Source: an uncultured Opitutia bacterium (GTDB lineage: Bacteria; Verrucomicrobiota; Verrucomicrobiia; Opitutales; UBA953). Taken from it: 64,000 nt of DNA. How positions within the stretch are numbered: the first letter of the stretch is position 1; each line of letters begins with the position of its first letter. Below the pieces are notes generated by a model. The model was given only the letters and a program-made list of their open reading frames with translations, was not told where the DNA came from and ran no database searches. The position numbers and the translations under genes are program-made. Positions 36,053 through 45,002 of this stretch are shown here, in pieces. The stretch covers positions 62,001 through 126,000 of the forward strand of contig CAIMFJ010000007.1 in the NCBI GenBank assembly GCA_903840355.1, read 5' to 3'.

Positions 36053-37816
36053 TTACGGGGCCTTGGCGGCCGAAACGCGGAAGACGGCGCGACCTGGGCT
36101 ATCGCCCGTTTCACCAAGCAATTCGCATTGGCCTTTGACGGAGGAGGTCGCCGATTCGTTGAGTAATTCGAAGTCCCGTTTTTCGCCGATGCAGAGAATC
36201 GAGCCCTGTTGTTTTACATAATCACCCAACTCCTTCTCAATCGTCAGTTGGCGGAGCGCGTGGTAAGAATAGAACGGGTAGAACGGACGGAAATTACCAC
36301 CAGGGTTAGGTCCGGCAGGTTTTTGTTCAGGTACGAAAATCGCTTCGGGCTTTTCGTGTAAGTAGAAATTAGCGGCTCGACCGAGGAAGCTGCAGGTCAC
36401 GATTTTTTCTTGGGGGCGTCGGACTTTGGCGACCACGGTGCAGATGGCTCGACTCCCGACGGTGCCGTCGAGTCGATCGGCAATCCAGAAGAAGGCCGTG
36501 AACACTAAGACAATGCTGAAGACTGGGGCCGTGATTGCCCAACCAAGGCTGCGATTAAACAGGGCCCACAAGCCTGCTAGCGTTAACGGAATCCCGAGGG
36601 CCAGTAATTGAGGGTAGAACGGTTGCGAGTGGGGGTGGTAAACGGGTAGGTACCAAATCAGGGCGATGCCTTGAATGAGGGTCACTAACCCCACGGCCCA
36701 GCGTTCGAAGGGACCAAACCCTTCGGTTAACCAACGCTCTAAGGTGCGCCCCGCCAAGAGGGCCACCGGCACCGTTAAAAAGAAAATATAACTCGGTAGT
36801 TTGCTCTGCGCGATGGTCATGAACACGTAGCTCGGGACGAGCCAGCAGACCACCATTGTGAAGCCCAAGTGCGTGCGGAAAGTGGCGCGGAATTTAGCCG
36901 CCGTTTCCCACAGCGCTGCAAACACGAGCGGAATCCAGGGCAGCGAGCCGCCTATGAGCATTTCAAGGTAGTAGTACCAAGTGTTATTCCCTTGGTGTTC
37001 CGCATGGAAGAAACGATCCCAGTTTTCGTGGATGAAGAAGGAGTCCCAGTAGTAGCCCCAACCCGTAGCCGTCGAAGTAGGACCAGATTGGTGTAAGCAG
37101 AACATCGCCAAGTACCAAGGAGCGGCGATCAGGAACCACAGCGGAAGGCAGACTGCTAAGCGTTTTAGGGTCCAAGGCGATTTTTTACCCGTTAGCCCTT
37201 GGTACATCAGGCCGGCCATGAACACAAAGGCCAAGCCTTGGGGGCCTTTGGTGAGCATGGAAAGCGCGGAAGCGACGGTGAGGGCTAGCAACCAGCGCAG
37301 TGGGCGTTCCTCGTCATGGAATGCTCGCCAGAGGAAGTACATGCTCGCCGAAATAAAAAGCGTGTGGGAAAGGTCCGTGAGCATCAGGCGCGACATGACC
37401 ACGAACAGCCCGCCTGAGGCCAAGACCACGGCCGCTAAGAAGCCTGCGAGTGGGGTGAGTAATCGGCGGCCAATATACCAAGTCAGGAAAACCACCAAGC
37501 TGGCGGCCAAGGCTCCCGGGATGCGGGCACCCAATTCATTGTCACCAAAGACCACCTGCGAGACGCAGGTCTCCCAATAAAAAAGAATCGGCTTTTCAAA
37601 CTGAGGTTCGCCAAAGACTCGCGGCGTTACCCAATCGCCCGATTGCACCATCTCCCGGCTCGTTAGGGCGTAGAAGGGTTCATCGGGGTCAATCAACCCA
37701 AGGGTGCCTAAGCGCCACCAAAACAGGAGGAAGACGAGGACGACTAAGAAGATGGCTTGGAAGCGGGTCGAGTGGAGCCACGCTGGCAAGGGGGAGGACG
37801 TCTTAGAGTCGGTCAT
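36053..37816 (-). CDS. GT39/ArnT-like membrane glycosyltransferase
   Basis: The 587-residue protein has about twelve membrane helices and the PMT_2/ArnT layout. An acidic loop after the first helix, GLIDPDEPFYALTSREMV, holds the catalytic aspartate/glutamate pair, and the following EPQFEKPILFYW region is typical. The C-terminal 130 residues are a soluble domain probably facing the periplasm. Enzymes of this group transfer a sugar from a polyprenyl-phosphate donor to lipid A, protein or another polymer in the periplasm. The target is unknown here. It lies 2 bases from the stop side of the PIG-L deacetylase gene and is transcribed with it. Confidence 0.82.
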   Translation of the reverse strand: MTDSKTSSPLPAWLHSTRFQAIFLVVLVFLLFWWRLGTLGLIDPDEPFYALTSREMVQSGDWVTPRVFGEPQFEKPILFYWETCVSQVVFGDNELGARIPGALAASLVVFLTWYIGRRLLTPLAGFLAAVVLASGGLFVVMSRLMLTDLSHTLFISASMYFLWRAFHDEERPLRWLLALTVASALSMLTKGPQGLAFVFMAGLMYQGLTGKKSPWTLKRLAVCLPLWFLIAAPWYLAMFCLHQSGPTSTATGWGYYWDSFFIHENWDRFFHAEHQGNNTWYYYLEMLIGGSLPWIPLVFAALWETAAKFRATFRTHLGFTMVVCWLVPSYVFMTIAQSKLPSYIFFLTVPVALLAGRTLERWLTEGFGPFERWAVGLVTLIQGIALIWYLPVYHPHSQPFYPQLLALGIPLTLAGLWALFNRSLGWAITAPVFSIVLVFTAFFWIADRLDGTVGSRAICTVVAKVRRPQEKIVTCSFLGRAANFYLHEKPEAIFVPEQKPAGPNPGGNFRPFYPFYSYHALRQLTIEKELGDYVKQQGSILCIGEKRDFELLNESATSSVKGQCELLGETGDSPGRAVFRVSAAKAP

Positions 37817-37818
37817 GA

Positions 37819-38541
37819 TTAACTGATTTGGACAAGGGTGTAGCGTTCGAGGGGGCTGGCAAATTTGCTAAAACGTCCGGCGCTGAGGGCCATTTGGGTT
37901 TCATGGCATTGGATGGCCGCCAGTTTTTGAGATTGCTCGTGGGACGAGAGGGTTAAGGCGTCGGAGGCGACGTGCCTCCGGAGCATTTTTTGCGACCAAG
38001 GCCGATGGATACAATAAGAATAAACGAGGCAGTGCAGGCCGATTTGGCGGATGGCATCGAGACCGTATTCATGGGTCGCTTGGTGGTCGGGGTGGCGGTC
38101 AATCTCCGAGGGTACGACCACGATTTGGGGCTGCCATTCGCGAAAAACTTTTTCGATTGCAGGCTTAGGACCTGGCATTTGGGCTTCCCAGAGGGCGAGG
38201 ATGCCTGCGTCAGGGAGTCCGAGCGATTCCGAGGTGGCTTGGCCTTGGCTTAAAAGGGCGAGGGCTTTTTGGCCTTCGAGTCGCCGGCGGGCCCCCCATC
38301 GGGCGCGTTCGGGGGCGTCGATAAACCAGCGACGTTCCACGAAGCGTTGGGGCCAAGGGTTGTTGTCACCATCGGTTACAAAAACCACATGCACTTGGGC
38401 ACCTCGGGAGGTGGCTATTTGGATCAGTCCACCCGTGCCTAAGGATTCATCGTCGGGGTGGGGAGCTAGGATGGCGATACGCGTCTCGGCGTTGATCTCA
38501 TCGAGAAGTCGTACGGGTGGTGACTCGCTGTTAGCCTCCAT
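37819..38541 (-). CDS. PIG-L/LmbE family deacetylase
   Basis: The 240-residue protein carries the zinc-binding motif APHPDDESLGTGG (His28, Asp30 or Asp31) and the third ligand region DRHPDHQATHEYG. These enzymes remove acetyl groups from GlcNAc-containing molecules such as GlcNAc-phospholipids, or mycothiol/bacillithiol precursors. The gene is upstream of and probably co-transcribed with the GT39-like transferase (2-base gap), which suggests a shared role in modifying a surface glycan. The substrate is not identifiable. Confidence 0.85.
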   Translation of the reverse strand: MEANSESPPVRLLDEINAETRIAILAPHPDDESLGTGGLIQIATSRGAQVHVVFVTDGDNNPWPQRFVERRWFIDAPERARWGARRRLEGQKALALLSQGQATSESLGLPDAGILALWEAQMPGPKPAIEKVFREWQPQIVVVPSEIDRHPDHQATHEYGLDAIRQIGLHCLVYSYCIHRPWSQKMLRRHVASDALTLSSHEQSQKLAAIQCHETQMALSAGRFSKFASPLERYTLVQIS

Positions 38542-38608
38542 CTAGCTTTGTCGATGAAGGCGAGGGCTCGGTTAATCAAGCGGTTAAAACATCCGCGGGT
38601 AAAAGGGG

Positions 38609-38638
38609 GGAGGGCTAAGCGTTTCCGCTTAGCCCTCC
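38609..38638 (-). terminator. Intrinsic terminator of RNase P RNA
   Basis: A perfect 13-base-pair stem (GGAGGGCTAAGCG with its complement) around a 4-base loop lies 7 bases beyond the 3' end of the RNA. On the minus strand it is followed by CCCCTTTTA, giving a short U-run. It also separates the RNA from the deacetylase gene. Confidence 0.8.
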
Positions 38639-38645
38639 GTTGGGT

Positions 38646-39008
38646 GTCATACACTGTAAGCCGGATTCTGTCCGAGGCGGCTTGCGCCGTTCCTGTGCGC
38701 ATCCATTTCTCTGTCCTTGCGGACCCGCCTTGCGGCGGTGCGACAACCCGGGACCTTGGTGGGCACCTCGAATGGTCCCTGTTCGTCTTGCACCGGATTG
38801 GGTTTACCGTGCCCCCGCGGTCGCCCTTGGGGCGGTGGGCTCTTACCCCACCTTTTCATCCTTACCGTTTCCTTGCGGTCGCGGCGGTTTATTTTCTGTG
38901 GCACTTTCCGTCACGACTAACGTCGTGCCCCGACTTGCGGCGGGAATCCTGCCCTGTGGTGTCCGGACTTTCCTCGCGGATTGCTCCGTGCGGATGCGCG
39001 TGTATGAC
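38646..39008 (-). ncRNA. rnpB: RNase P RNA (type A)
   Basis: On the minus strand the conserved core elements appear in order: GAGGAAAGTCCGGACACCACAGGG near the 5' end shortened here to GAGGAAAGTCCGG, then GACGGAAAGTGCCACAGAAA-type sequence, then GGTAAACCC, and finally ACAGAATCCGGCTTAC. The ends are set by helix P1, GTCATACAC at the 5' end pairing with GTGTATGAC at the 3' end, which gives 363 bases. It is the catalytic subunit that matures tRNA 5' ends. An intrinsic terminator follows immediately. Confidence 0.96.
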
Positions 39009-39146
39009 TGTCTAAGGATTATCGTGGAAACGGGCCTAAAGGGAAGCGTAAAAGGGTGGTTTTCTGACGGTTCAGGTCTGGGGCTGAGGTTTCCGGCTTG
39101 GAAACGGCCACGTGGGTTATTTTGTTTTAGGAACTACCCCCTCCTT

Positions 39147-39785
39147 ATGCGTTCCTGGATTTTAAGTTTAACCTTGGGCTTGGCTTCCGTGTTGGCGGCC
39201 GAAGAACCGAAGGTCACCAAAGTAGCCTGTATCGGTGATAGCATCACTCAAGGTTCCGGCACCAAGGGTGGCATGTCTTACCCGAATCAGTTACAGAAAC
39301 TTTTGGGGGAGAAGTATAAGGTCGGTAATTTTGGAGTCAGCGGCCGGACTTTGTTAAAGAAAGGCGACTTCCCTTATTGGAAAGAAAAGGCTTACCAGAA
39401 CGCTCTGAAAATGGAGCCCGATGTTGTGGTCATCATGCTCGGCACCAACGATACTAAGCCCCAAAATTGGAAATTCGAGTCGGAGTTCAGCGATGATTAC
39501 AAAGAGCTCGTGAAATCATTTCAGGCGTTGAGCTCGAAGCCCAAAGTATGGGTGTGTTTGCCCGTGCCGGTGCCTGGCAAGGGTAACTACGGCATCAACG
39601 AAGAGAATGTGCAGAAAGAAATCCCGCGCATTGAGGCGTTGGCCAAAGAACTCGGTTGCGGCATCATCGACATGCACGCTGCCTTAGATAAGCACCCAGA
39701 ATTTTTACCTGATCGCGTTCACCCCAATAATGACGGCGCTGGCGAGATGGCGAAGGCCGCCGCGAAAGCGATTACGGGGCAGTAA
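39147..39785 (+). CDS. Exported SGNH-family hydrolase
   Basis: The start is the ATG at 39147 (212 residues). The open frame extends upstream through the complement of RNase P RNA, which cannot be coding. A signal peptide is visible (SWILSLTLGLASVLAAEE). The SGNH motifs are block I IGDSITQG with the nucleophile serine, block III MLGTNDTKP and block V DRVHPNNDG with the catalytic Asp and His. Such enzymes are esterases or sialate/carbohydrate acetylesterases, and in Verrucomicrobiota often act on polysaccharide side groups. Substrate is unknown. It converges on the helicase gene with a 4-base gap. Confidence 0.88.
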   Translation: MRSWILSLTLGLASVLAAEEPKVTKVACIGDSITQGSGTKGGMSYPNQLQKLLGEKYKVGNFGVSGRTLLKKGDFPYWKEKAYQNALKMEPDVVVIMLGTNDTKPQNWKFESEFSDDYKELVKSFQALSSKPKVWVCLPVPVPGKGNYGINEENVQKEIPRIEALAKELGCGIIDMHAALDKHPEFLPDRVHPNNDGAGEMAKAAAKAITGQ

Positions 39786-39789
39786 GTTT

Positions 39790-42156
39790 TTAGGCGAACG
39801 GTTGCGGTTTCGCCCCGATTTGCACCAGCACGGTCCACGCCGCTCGGCGTAATTGTTGCCAGCGTTCCCACGGGTGCGTGGGTCCGTGGGCAATGAGTTG
39901 CAGGGTGCTCCGCCATTCTAACAGGGCCCGCTCCAAATCGCCCGCTCCTGGGCCACGACCTTCTACTTCGGCCGGAGGTAGTTTGTGGTGCAAGGCAAAG
40001 GCCCGCATCACTTCGGCACAACCTTCGCCAAAGCCGATGGGGAGACCTTCGCGTAAGTAGCCTTCGGCGGTTAAAGATTTATAAGTTAAGCGGCAGCAGG
40101 CACCGAGGCGACTCGAGTTGCGAGCCGAGGCCGCCACACGTTCGCCCGCCCGCAATTCCGCGAGGTCCCAAGCCAGGGCTTCCGCGTCATAGCTTAAGTC
40201 TTCGAGCGCGGCGGCAATGGCTAAGCCTTCGCCATGCTGAAAGAAGGAAGCGATTTCACCGCGCTGGGTGGGTTTAGCGGCTCCATCAATCAGTCCCAGT
40301 TTGCGCCACAATCGCCCCGCCCGGGCGGTGTGCAGGGTGCCGCCGCCGAGTACTTCGGCCAAATTAATATCCTGTTTTTCGATTTCGCGCCACTCGGGGT
40401 TGATGAGCGGGAATTGATCCGCATCTGGCCAGACGCGAATATTGGCGCGGGAGTAATCCAGTTGGACTTGTAGCGTGTCACGTTGGATAAAAATTTCGCC
40501 AAACGCTTCGCCGCCATGCGTCAGTTCAGGCAAGAGCGGGAGGATTTCTTTTTCCAGTTGTTCGAGGGTCCACCGCAGGGAGCGTGACTGATATTTTTTA
40601 TAGGATTTTAAAGCCTTGCGTAGCCACTCGGCGGGGGTGAGGTGGTCGTGTGTTTTATCGGTCGGGAAATGTGCCAGCGGGATGGTGCGTCCGTAGCGGA
40701 GGCTGCCATCGGGCAGGTTTAATTTGCACGGCGTACCGAAGGGCAGGGAGCGGAGGGAGTCTGGTTTAGTGAGCGCTGGGTACCAGGTGTCTTTAACGCG
40801 GTAGAGGGCTTTAGTTAGCGGTACCATCAGCGTGGGCCGTTCGCGTTGCCAGAGGCCGCGGTGCCCTTTGATTTCGCGGATGAGGCGGCGGGCTCCGGGG
40901 TTCACGCTCACGGTGGGGTCCTCGAGTTCATCGAGGGTTTGCAGGGCTAAGTCTGGGGGCTCCCGGGTGAAGAGGTGTTGCGCTAATTGCTCGGCCGCCT
41001 GTCGGGGCTGAGCCGATTTTCTCATTAGAAATAAGAAGGCCGGCCAATCCAGCCCTTCCGAACGCCGCAGTTGCAATGGCTTAGCTTCGCCTAACCGCGG
41101 GCTATCGCCCGTCCACAAGGCATACCCTCGTTCATCGAGCCCGCGGCGTCCCGCCCGCCCAAACATTTGTAGGAGTTCATCGGGCCGCACTTCGCGTTCG
41201 GTGTGGTCCGTTGCATAACGTCGGTCAGTGACGAGTACGGAGCGAAGGGAGAAGTTGATGCCGGAGGAAAGGCCCGTGGTGGCGACGACGACTTTGAGGC
41301 GACCTTCTTTGGCCCAAGGTTCGATGAGTTCGGTGCGCTGCTCAAAGGTGAGGCCGCTGTGGTGTAGGCCGACGCCTTGGCGGAGTAGGCGGTATAAATC
41401 TTCGCCCGCAATTTTACGTTGGGAGGCACTCAGGTTGGGTCCTTGTCCGAGTGGGAAGCTTTGTGCTAAGTCGCGGGCGATTTGTTCGGCCGCCCGGCGG
41501 CGGGGAGCGAAGACGAGGATGGGACCGAGATCGGCTAAGATCGCACGGATGATGGCCCGTGTTAGGGGTCCTTTGGTGCCCGCGGGTTCGCGGGTGTTCA
41601 AGGCATCGAGCGCAATTTCTTCAAGCGGGATAGGGCGGTGATGTTCTTGGATGAGGGTGACCTTTCGACCGCGTCCGCGCAGCCACTCGGCGACGGCTTG
41701 GGGGTTGGAGACGCTGCCGCTGAGTAGCAGCAATTGGGTTTCAGCTGGGGCCAAGGCGAGCACGGTCTCGTAGGCCGGCCCCCGGCGGTCATCGGCAATC
41801 ATCTGATATTCATCGACGACGAGTAACTCAGGGTGGCGCCCCTCGAGGAAACGGAGGCGTTGGGTTTCCAGGGTGGCCACGACGACCGAGGCGCCAAGGT
41901 TTTCGGAAATATCCCCCGTGGCGATGCCGACATCCCAGCCTTGGGCGAGCCATTCCGCCCTTTTATCATTAGCCAAGGCACGGGTTGGAACGGTGTAGAC
42001 CGCTTGGCCGCGGTGGCCGTTTTTGACGAACAATTCAAACACGTGCGTCTTGCCGGCGCCCGTGGGGGCTTGTAGCACCACGTCTTCGCCGCGGGTGAGG
42101 GCGCGCAGGGCCTCTTGTTGCCAAAGATCGGGGATGAAGAGGTGGGCGTCCGACAT
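39790..42156 (-). CDS. Ski2-like DEAD/DEAH-box helicase
   Basis: The 788-residue protein is a superfamily 2 helicase. Motif I is APTGAGKT, Ia is VPTRALANDK, motif II is VVDEYQMIADDRRG (DEYQ instead of DExH), motif III is SGS in LLSGSVSN instead of SAT, and motif VI is QMFGRAGRRGLDERG. The acidic DxxRG sequence after motif II and the position of motif VI place it with Ski2/Mtr4-like RNA helicases rather than RecQ or DEAD proteins. The C-terminal 350 residues probably form the winged-helix and ratchet region. An RNA-processing role is plausible but not shown. The gene diverges from ppc. Confidence 0.85.
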   Translation of the reverse strand: MSDAHLFIPDLWQQEALRALTRGEDVVLQAPTGAGKTHVFELFVKNGHRGQAVYTVPTRALANDKRAEWLAQGWDVGIATGDISENLGASVVVATLETQRLRFLEGRHPELLVVDEYQMIADDRRGPAYETVLALAPAETQLLLLSGSVSNPQAVAEWLRGRGRKVTLIQEHHRPIPLEEIALDALNTREPAGTKGPLTRAIIRAILADLGPILVFAPRRRAAEQIARDLAQSFPLGQGPNLSASQRKIAGEDLYRLLRQGVGLHHSGLTFEQRTELIEPWAKEGRLKVVVATTGLSSGINFSLRSVLVTDRRYATDHTEREVRPDELLQMFGRAGRRGLDERGYALWTGDSPRLGEAKPLQLRRSEGLDWPAFLFLMRKSAQPRQAAEQLAQHLFTREPPDLALQTLDELEDPTVSVNPGARRLIREIKGHRGLWQRERPTLMVPLTKALYRVKDTWYPALTKPDSLRSLPFGTPCKLNLPDGSLRYGRTIPLAHFPTDKTHDHLTPAEWLRKALKSYKKYQSRSLRWTLEQLEKEILPLLPELTHGGEAFGEIFIQRDTLQVQLDYSRANIRVWPDADQFPLINPEWREIEKQDINLAEVLGGGTLHTARAGRLWRKLGLIDGAAKPTQRGEIASFFQHGEGLAIAAALEDLSYDAEALAWDLAELRAGERVAASARNSSRLGACCRLTYKSLTAEGYLREGLPIGFGEGCAEVMRAFALHHKLPPAEVEGRGPGAGDLERALLEWRSTLQLIAHGPTHPWERWQQLRRAAWTVLVQIGAKPQPFA

Positions 42157-42251
42157 GGCGAGTTTCCAGCAAAAGATTTATCGGCTGAAACGCAAGTCGC
42201 AGGGGTTTGCGGTTGCGGCTTTTCGTTGCCTCGTGCTACGACTGTCGTCGC

Positions 42252-44999
42252 ATGGCTATCAGTAACGATCTCGCTCGCGGCTTACGGAAAGTCGATAAAG
42301 ACCTCGACTTCATGATGCGCTGTTTTGTCGAAGTTCTCGAGCAGCTTGGCCATAAAGATTTAGCGGGCACGTTGCCCTGGATGGGGAAGCGCAAGTTGCG
42401 CGGCGTGCAGCTTTTTTCTTACCGCGGCGTGCAGGCCTATTCGATTGCCTTCCAGTTGTTGAACATGGTGGAAGAAAACGCCTCGGCGCAGTCGAAGCGT
42501 CTGCGTGAAGATAAAAACGGTTTAGCTTCGGAGCCTGGTTCTTGGGGGCGGGCCTTGAAGTCCTTGCACGAAGAAGGTTTGACGGATAAACAAGTTGCCA
42601 AGCGCTTGGCGCGCATCCGTATCGACCCAGTTTTAACCGCGCACCCGACCGAAGCGAAGCGGGCGACGGTTTTAGAAATTCACCGCGAAATTTACAAACT
42701 GCTTGTCCGGCGCGAGAACAACATGTGGACCGTGGCGGAGCAACAAGCCATCCGCGAGGAAATTACGGTGGCCTTGGAGCGCCTTTGGCGCACCGGTGAA
42801 ATTTACCAACAGAAGCCCGATGTGCAGTCGGAACTGCGGAATATTATTTATTTCTTGTCGAAGGTTTTCCCCGACGCGGTGATCAGCATGGACTTGCGTT
42901 TGCGCCAAGCCTGGCAGGCCGAAGGGTTTGCCCCTGAGCGCATTGACTCCCCTGATGCTTTGCCGCAGATTGCCTTTGGTACTTGGGTGGGTGGGGACCG
43001 TGATGGCCATCCGTTGGTGACGGCGGAAGTGACGACCCGTGCGTTAAACCTATTCCGCTCGACGGCGATTAATATTTTACATGAACGCTTAGACACCTTG
43101 GGCCAACGACTCTCCTTGGGCGACCATTTGCAAGAGCCTCCCGCGGTCTTCATTCGCCAAGTTGAAAAGCATGCCGCCGCGCATGGCGAAGCAGGTCAAT
43201 TAGCCTTGAGCCGCAATGTCGGCGAAACCTGGCGTCAGTATATCAACTTAGTCCGACTGCGTTTGCCTTCGCCCGACCGCGAGGTGGAACCTAATCAACA
43301 CAAGACGCCCGAGGGCGTGGTAGCTGATTTATTATTCTTACGGGAAACCTTGCTTGAAGTCGGTGCCAGCCGCATTGCCCGGGCGGAACTTGATCCCTTG
43401 ATTCGTTTCTTGCGGGTCTTTGGTTTCCACATGGCGTGTTTAGATATTCGCCAAAACAGTGCCTTCCACGACAAGGCCATCAGTCAACTCATGGCGGCGG
43501 CTGGGGCCTCGGAAACGAATTACCCGCAGTGGGATGAGGCTCGTCGCTTAGGCTTCTTGGATTCGGAACTCCGCTCGACCCGTCCGTTTATTCGGGAAAA
43601 GGCCAGCATTGGTCCAGAAGCCGATGCCGTCCTGAGCTGCTACCGCGCCTTGGTCGTGCACATTCATCATTTCGGTTCGACGGGCTTGGGGTCGTTGATT
43701 GTCAGCATGACCCGTTCGGTCTCGGATTTGCTTTCGGTTTACTTGTTGGCGCGTGAGGCAGGTTTAACCGCTGGCGGTTCGGATAGTCCGTATTGCTTGC
43801 TGCCCGTAGTGCCGTTGTTTGAAACCATTGCAGACTTGGAGCGGAGTACGAGCATCTTGGATGCTTTTCTCTCGCACCCCGTGACGCGTCGCACCTTGGA
43901 AGCGCGTCGCGATGCGGGCGTGACGGACGGTTTAGTGCAGCAGGTCATGATTGGTTATTCCGATTCCAATAAGGATGGTGGTATCTTGGCGTCGTTGTGG
44001 AACCTTTATCGCGCCCAGCAGAACTTGGTTGCGGTGGGCGCGAAGCATGGTGTCCGCATCGTCTTCTTCCATGGTCGAGGTGGTACGATTTCACGCGGAG
44101 CCGGGCCAACGCACCGTTTCATCAACGCCCTACCTCAAGGCACGATTAACGGCGAGATGCGCGTGACGGAGCAGGGTGAAAGCATTTCGCAAAAGTACGC
44201 GAACCATATCACCGCCGTGCATAATCTGGAACTCCTAACGGCTGGGACCACGCAAAATACTTTGTTACAAGAGGTGGTGGTTCGCAACGAAGTCCCACAA
44301 GCCAAGGTGATGGATCGCTTAGCCGAGTTTTCGCGCGAGGCCTATCAAGCACTCATCCATACGCCTCGTTTCATTGAATTTTTCCGTCAGGCTACACCGA
44401 TTGACGTCATCGAAGCCAGTCGCATTGGATCGCGTCCTTCGCGTCGGACGGGGGCCGCTTCGTTGGAAGATTTACGCGCCATCCCTTGGGTGTTTGCTTG
44501 GAGCCAATCACGTTTCTACCTTTCGGGTTGGTATGGCGTGGGGTCCGCCTTGGCACGCTTGAAAGAAGAAGACCCGAAGGGCTTTGAGTTGATTCGGAAG
44601 CTTTACGACGAGTGGGCACCGCTGCGCTATATGCTCAAGAACGCTTCGACGAGTGTCATGGCCGCTAACCGTAGTATGATGCGCTTATACGGTAATTTAG
44701 TGACCGATCGTAAGTTGCGCAATGCCTTCCTGAAGCGGATTTTAGATGAGCATTCTCTAACGCGAAAGATGTTGGATGAACTCTCCGATTCGAAGTTGAC
44801 CGAAGGTCGTCCGCGTTTGCGCAAGGTCATCACGCTTCGGGAGTCCGCCATTGATTTATTGCATGAACAACAAGTAGCCTTGCTCAAGGATTGGCGCAAG
44901 AAAGTGGCCGATGGGGAACGCAAAGAAGCGGATGCTTTATTGCCGCAGATGTTGCTTTCCCTCAACGCCATCGCTGCTGGTCTGCAAGCGACCGGCTAA
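42252..44999 (+). CDS. ppc: Phosphoenolpyruvate carboxylase
   Basis: The ATG at 42252 gives 915 residues; an upstream TTG-type start at 42207 adds an unlikely sequence. PEP carboxylase fixes bicarbonate onto PEP to form oxaloacetate and replenish the TCA cycle. The catalytic histidine lies in VLTAHPTEAKRAT, the second in FFHGRGGTISRGAGP, and the lysine loop is GYSDSNKDGG. All are conserved. The C-terminal tetrapeptide is QATG, where nearly all PEP carboxylases end in NTG. The gene diverges from the helicase gene over about 95 bases and is followed by a convergent gene 3 bases beyond its stop. Confidence 0.96.
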   Translation: MAISNDLARGLRKVDKDLDFMMRCFVEVLEQLGHKDLAGTLPWMGKRKLRGVQLFSYRGVQAYSIAFQLLNMVEENASAQSKRLREDKNGLASEPGSWGRALKSLHEEGLTDKQVAKRLARIRIDPVLTAHPTEAKRATVLEIHREIYKLLVRRENNMWTVAEQQAIREEITVALERLWRTGEIYQQKPDVQSELRNIIYFLSKVFPDAVISMDLRLRQAWQAEGFAPERIDSPDALPQIAFGTWVGGDRDGHPLVTAEVTTRALNLFRSTAINILHERLDTLGQRLSLGDHLQEPPAVFIRQVEKHAAAHGEAGQLALSRNVGETWRQYINLVRLRLPSPDREVEPNQHKTPEGVVADLLFLRETLLEVGASRIARAELDPLIRFLRVFGFHMACLDIRQNSAFHDKAISQLMAAAGASETNYPQWDEARRLGFLDSELRSTRPFIREKASIGPEADAVLSCYRALVVHIHHFGSTGLGSLIVSMTRSVSDLLSVYLLAREAGLTAGGSDSPYCLLPVVPLFETIADLERSTSILDAFLSHPVTRRTLEARRDAGVTDGLVQQVMIGYSDSNKDGGILASLWNLYRAQQNLVAVGAKHGVRIVFFHGRGGTISRGAGPTHRFINALPQGTINGEMRVTEQGESISQKYANHITAVHNLELLTAGTTQNTLLQEVVVRNEVPQAKVMDRLAEFSREAYQALIHTPRFIEFFRQATPIDVIEASRIGSRPSRRTGAASLEDLRAIPWVFAWSQSRFYLSGWYGVGSALARLKEEDPKGFELIRKLYDEWAPLRYMLKNASTSVMAANRSMMRLYGNLVTDRKLRNAFLKRILDEHSLTRKMLDELSDSKLTEGRPRLRKVITLRESAIDLLHEQQVALLKDWRKKVADGERKEADALLPQMLLSLNAIAAGLQATG

Positions 45000-45002
45000 C
45001 GC

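Noticed and set aside
38640-39146. Long plus-strand open frame preceding the SGNH hydrolase and other frames over this segment
   Set aside because: The segment is the complement of RNase P RNA, whose conserved core and P1 helix are clear; the hydrolase starts at 39147 with a signal peptide.
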